A stretch of 64,000 bases of DNA, from the NCBI GenBank assembly GCA_025991245.1, contig BQMJ01000007.1:62001-126000 (forward strand). The letters run 5' to 3'. A model generated the notes under the pieces. That model was not told where the DNA came from. It worked only from the letters and a program-made list of their open reading frames with translations, and did no database searches. The position numbers were made by a program, and so were the translations under genes. The DNA comes from Galdieria partita. Lineage: Eukaryota > Rhodophyta > Bangiophyceae > Galdieriales > Galdieriaceae. Of the stretch, positions 61,986 through 64,000 are shown in pieces. Within the stretch, counting starts at the first letter, position 1; each line of letters starts with the position of its first letter.

Positions 61986-64000
61986 TTAGGGAGCATCCCA
62001 ACGGTATCCAAAACGACTCAATAGACCTTTGGCTAAACTGGTAGGAGCCAAAGTATTGGATATTCTACTTGATAAATTATCTTCGTGCTCAACTGGAATG
62101 TTGTTACTATTGTTGTAGGATCCCAAGTCGTCCTGTTCCTTTCGATTCAATTCAACAGTCTTTTTCAGTTGTCCCAATCTCGACTCCAGCGCTGCAATCA
62201 TTCCTTGTCTTCTATAAAAGTCATTCTCATTTCTCAGCAACAAGTCAACACCTTCCAAAAGAGCTTCAAAGTGTATAGAACCATATTGTACCACATGTGA
62301 AACTATCCATTCCATTTGCAACTTGCTGATTCTTTTTTCTAACATTTCTTCATCTTCATCTAACCATTGCACAACCCACTGATCATCCTCATCAAATACC
62401 TGATTGACAGATTCCAATTCTTTCTCTTGAGTATTCACTAGAGAATCTTTCAATATTTCTTCTTCCTGCACAACATTTCGATACTGAGCAGCCCACTTTT
62501 TCAATAACAAAGTAATTTCGTCATGACTCAAGGAAGCATTGGCTTGAAACATCCATTTTCGAACAGAACCTTCAGCTAACCGTCTCTGTAGTCTCCAGAA
62601 GAAGAACGAACGAGCCTCTTTCCAAGGAACAATCTTTCGAATGGCCTTCTTTGCCAACATGCGACCAGGAGTGTCATGTAAATCCGCAAATGTCAACGCA
62701 ATTCGTCGATAAATGGGCATCAATTCCGATTCTCTTGACCGAATGGCTGTCAATATTTGTTGTCTTTTATCATTTCCTCCTATTTGGGATAAACGAGGCG
62801 AAGTAGCATTGTGAGTGTTGGTGGAAGAAGATTCCTCGTGATTCAATGGGAGTTGCAATTCCTGATCTAGAGCTTGCAATTGAGGGTCCAATCTATGCAT
62901 CGTTTTTAACAATTCTCTCTTGCGATATTTCACATCGATAGTTCCTTCAGGTTCCAACACACCACCTCGTGAAGTTTCATCTGCATACATTTCAATCTGT
63001 TGAGGATTGATCTTTGTGTCCAAAACAACCCAAGCTCCACCTCTCAATTCTCCATAGGGTAATATATAAACAAATATTGGCTGCGAGTAAGTTCTCAAAG
63101 CATCCACGATCATGCTTCCATATTTCAATATTTCATCATACATGTCACGCATACCACCACTAAAGCCTCTCCAATTGGCTAAAATAAATAAAGGAAGACC
63201 TTCTCTATCCATATCTCTAATAGCTTGTGCAGTTTTGAAAGCAGAGTCTGGATACCAAACTTGACCTGCTTGTACGATGACTTTCTCAGTTGTTTCTGGA
63301 GAAGCAGGATCAGCTGGATAAACTTTCTCTATCGTTCTTGTTTCCGGAACAATAACGCCTACTGGAATTCCACCTAAACGAGCTCTACCACAAACAACTG
63401 TTTTAGCCCAACCAGACATCGCTTCCATCCAACTTCCACGATCAAAAAAGCCACCAATAAAACATGTTTTGGAAGATATCGAATTACTACTCCATGAAGA
63501 ATATCCACTCACAGACTCAGACTCCATTTCTTCAGGAGAACCAGAATGCAAGGACTCCATTCCTGCAATCAAATATCTTGGATCATAAGGTGACTTGGAG
63601 GGTTGGAAAGATATCTCTCTATGAACAGGATCCACGGGCTCAATAATAGGCAACTTGTCATTTCTCTTTTGTGGAACAAAACTAAGCCATTCCAAAATAT
63701 TATCCACACCTGCCAAGTCGTCTTTCACTATTCGTTGAGAAACTCCATTCTTGAACATCACTCGAATGCCTCCCAATTGCTCATTACTTATATAAACATC
63801 ATGACCCAAAACTTTGTTTAAAGCTGAAAATCCAGTCAGTATAATAGGAGCAGCATTCTCTTTCTGAATAACTCGCTCTCCTAATCGCACTAAATAGGCA
63901 CCAATTCCTACACTACGAGCAGTCACATAAGTTATCGTAAAAGTTTGTTCATATGCGGCACTCGTTTCACCAGCAATCCAACCTGAACCAACCAAATTCT
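61986..64000 (-). CDS. Acetyl-CoA carboxylase, C-terminal carboxyltransferase part (partial)
   Basis: The frame enters from the right edge and runs to a stop at 61986, about 671 residues. It starts inside the carboxyltransferase (NLVGSGWIAGETSAAYEQTF) with the CoA-binding arginine block TARSVGIGAYLVRLGERVIQ, then FSALNKVLGHDVYIS. It continues with WRGFSGGMRDMYDEILKYGS and YGELRGGAWVVLD, then MYADETSRGGVLEPEG, all hallmarks of the CT half of the eukaryotic multidomain ACC. A polar C-terminal tail of about 60 residues follows. ACC makes malonyl-CoA for fatty acid synthesis and elongation. The biotin carboxylase and BCCP parts lie beyond the window. Confidence 0.95.
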   Translation of the reverse strand, partial: NLVGSGWIAGETSAAYEQTFTITYVTARSVGIGAYLVRLGERVIQKENAAPIILTGFSALNKVLGHDVYISNEQLGGIRVMFKNGVSQRIVKDDLAGVDNILEWLSFVPQKRNDKLPIIEPVDPVHREISFQPSKSPYDPRYLIAGMESLHSGSPEEMESESVSGYSSWSSNSISSKTCFIGGFFDRGSWMEAMSGWAKTVVCGRARLGGIPVGVIVPETRTIEKVYPADPASPETTEKVIVQAGQVWYPDSAFKTAQAIRDMDREGLPLFILANWRGFSGGMRDMYDEILKYGSMIVDALRTYSQPIFVYILPYGELRGGAWVVLDTKINPQQIEMYADETSRGGVLEPEGTIDVKYRKRELLKTMHRLDPQLQALDQELQLPLNHEESSSTNTHNATSPRLSQIGGNDKRQQILTAIRSRESELMPIYRRIALTFADLHDTPGRMLAKKAIRKIVPWKEARSFFFWRLQRRLAEGSVRKWMFQANASLSHDEITLLLKKWAAQYRNVVQEEEILKDSLVNTQEKELESVNQVFDEDDQWVVQWLDEDEEMLEKRISKLQMEWIVSHVVQYGSIHFEALLEGVDLLLRNENDFYRRQGMIAALESRLGQLKKTVELNRKEQDDLGSYNNSNNIPVEHEDNLSSRISNTLAPTSLAKGLLSRFGYRWDAP

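Noticed and set aside
1-64000. Search for mobile elements, LTR remnants, CRISPR arrays and rRNA genes
   Set aside because: No reverse transcriptase, integrase, transposase, capsid-like frame, direct repeat array or rRNA-like sequence was recognised on either strand.

Overview
The window looks like nuclear DNA of a cyanidialean red alga, most likely Galdieria sulphuraria. The reasons are a moderately AT-rich base composition, extreme gene density (about 46 protein genes in 64 kb, often under 50 bp apart), many very short GT-AG introns (about 46-85 nt) that restore reading frames exactly, a plastid-assembly protein of the LPA1/Rep27 type, a mevalonate-pathway gene, and a tRNA gene with an intron in its D-loop. 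The species call is inference. No transposon, LTR element, virus remnant, CRISPR array or rRNA gene was seen.

Layout. 1-9 kb: 3' end of an unknown gene, RRP15-like, TVP38/TMEM64 membrane protein, a possible tiny spliced gene, p24/emp24 cargo receptor, PYROXD1-like oxidoreductase, LPA1-like PSII assembly factor, PHD-JmjC histone demethylase, an unknown coiled-coil protein and an RbfA-like ribosome factor. 9-21 kb: SAMHD1-like dNTPase, CcmH, importin-7/8, PP2A scaffold subunit A, gluconokinase, a Bax-inhibitor/TMBIM protein and SPB1 rRNA methyltransferase. 21-34.5 kb: a barrel-like protein, CTU1, NOL10/ENP2, an unknown protein, ubiquilin, bacterial-type L14, METTL2/6-like and TRM9-like methyltransferases, THOC7, a small ribosomal-like protein, 6-phosphogluconate dehydrogenase and a hotdog dehydratase. 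34.4-43.3 kb: ATE1, a cyclin, MCM7 with an E2F-like site, a Tim17-like membrane protein and an unknown serine-rich protein. 43.3-51.5 kb: a carbohydrate-flavoured stretch with a starch-binding-domain/EF-hand protein, a second barrel-like protein, a GH31 glycosidase and a large DUF5107-TPR protein of bacterial type. 51.5-64 kb: U5-40K WD protein, an unknown acidic protein, D-amino-acid oxidase with a peroxisomal tail, GRC3/NOL9, a WD-repeat protein, a Wee1-type kinase, tRNA-Gly(GCC), HMG-CoA synthase and the carboxyltransferase end of acetyl-CoA carboxylase.

Functional threads. Ribosome biogenesis is prominent (RRP15, SPB1, NOL10, GRC3, RbfA, organellar L14). Two enzymes of wobble-uridine mcm5s2U synthesis (CTU1 and a TRM9-like protein) lie about 7 kb apart. 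Cyclin, MCM7 and Wee1 cover the cell cycle. These are mostly independent housekeeping genes. The 43.3-51.5 kb stretch is the best candidate for functional clustering.

Start codons were chosen as the first supportable ATG in the conserved frame, and exon joins were checked by frame. No RNA evidence or database search was available.
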